DNA of 5,773 nucleotides from an uncultured bacterium (GTDB taxonomy: Bacteria > Actinomycetota > Coriobacteriia > Coriobacteriales > Coriobacteriaceae). The notes beneath the pieces are model-generated. The model saw nothing but the letters and a program-made list of their open reading frames with translations, did not search any database and was not told the origin of the DNA. The DNA is taken from NCBI GenBank assembly GCA_905216045.1, contig CAJMSL010000122.1, positions 1 to 5,773 on the forward strand, in the 5' to 3' direction. Shown here piece by piece: positions 5,595 to 5,773 of the stretch (position 1 is its first letter; every line of letters starts with the position of its first letter). A program made the position numbers and the translations under genes.

Positions 5595-5773
5595 ATGGAT
5601 GAGCTAGTAGACTTTAAAAAACGATTTCTCAAGAATGGCGAGCTGGTTTCAATTCCAAAAAAGGAAAGCTATAAAAGAATCATGCTGCTATGGGCCGTCT
5701 CTTTCTTTGAATTAAATACAAGTTATACGGCGCTTCAGGTTAATCGTGTGCTGTCTCGGATCTATCCAGATTA
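5595..5773 (+). CDS. DUF2087 domain protein (3' truncated)
   Basis: The start is ATG 5595, with GGAGG (5584-5588) six bases upstream; 59 codons are visible before the window ends. From residue about 6 the sequence follows the DUF2087 pattern: an F/K-rich helix, FLKNGELVSIPKKESYKRIM, then LLWAVSFFE, then a Tyr-Thr turn and helix, YTALQVNRVLSRIYPD. Family knowledge: DUF2087 occurs as a stand-alone small protein or fused to a helix-turn-helix regulator, and is thought to be related to transcription control. Here the domain starts almost at residue 1, so this is the stand-alone form, or one whose partner lies downstream. Its lower GC and A-rich codons (AAA, AAT, TTT) resemble the decayed gene before it more than the minus-strand genes. 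No terminator separates it from that pseudogene, so both could have been one transcript. Confidence 0.8.
   Translation, partial: MDELVDFKKRFLKNGELVSIPKKESYKRIMLLWAVSFFELNTSYTALQVNRVLSRIYPD

Overview
The window most likely comes from a gut actinobacterium of the class Coriobacteriia (Collinsella-like). The flanking genes are GC-rich and use mostly G/C-ending codons, strong GGAGG-type ribosome binding sites precede the minus-strand genes, and an actinobacterial-looking ettA is present. The genus is an inference from style, not a demonstrated match.

Layout. (1) Positions 1-911 hold the C-terminal half of the ABC-F translation factor EttA, closed by a clean hairpin terminator (920-950). (2) Positions 951-2700 are a visibly AT-richer segment. 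It holds a Tat-exported, C10/C39-like (papain-fold) cysteine protease gene that is cut in two by a single in-frame TGA, and a small lipoprotein gene whose start overlaps the protease end by 23 bases. A strong hairpin (2703-2745) closes this unit and also separates it from the converging gene on the other strand. (3) Positions 2744-5102 hold two minus-strand genes with their own ribosome binding sites and probable extended -10 promoters. One (2744-4000) encodes a cytoplasmic protein with two small globular ends joined by a basic patch and a long acidic linker. The other (4140-5102) encodes a membrane protein with a Ser/Thr/Asn/Gly-rich low-complexity C-terminal tail. (4) Positions 5239-5494 hold a decayed small gene that keeps a promoter and ribosome binding site but has a nonsense codon and a frameshift. 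(5) Positions 5595-5773 hold the start of a DUF2087 protein, running off the window, with short direct repeats upstream.

How the genes relate. The main candidate functional unit is the exported protease plus overlapping lipoprotein, which look co-expressed and are both destined for the cell envelope. As sequenced, the protease would stop after its propeptide-like region, before the catalytic cysteine. The two minus-strand genes are neighbours but appear separately transcribed, with a hairpin between them. I see no CRISPR array, tRNA, rRNA, transposase or phage gene. The most unusual aspect is that two unrelated genes within about 4 kb are interrupted by stop codons while their downstream coding sense is intact.
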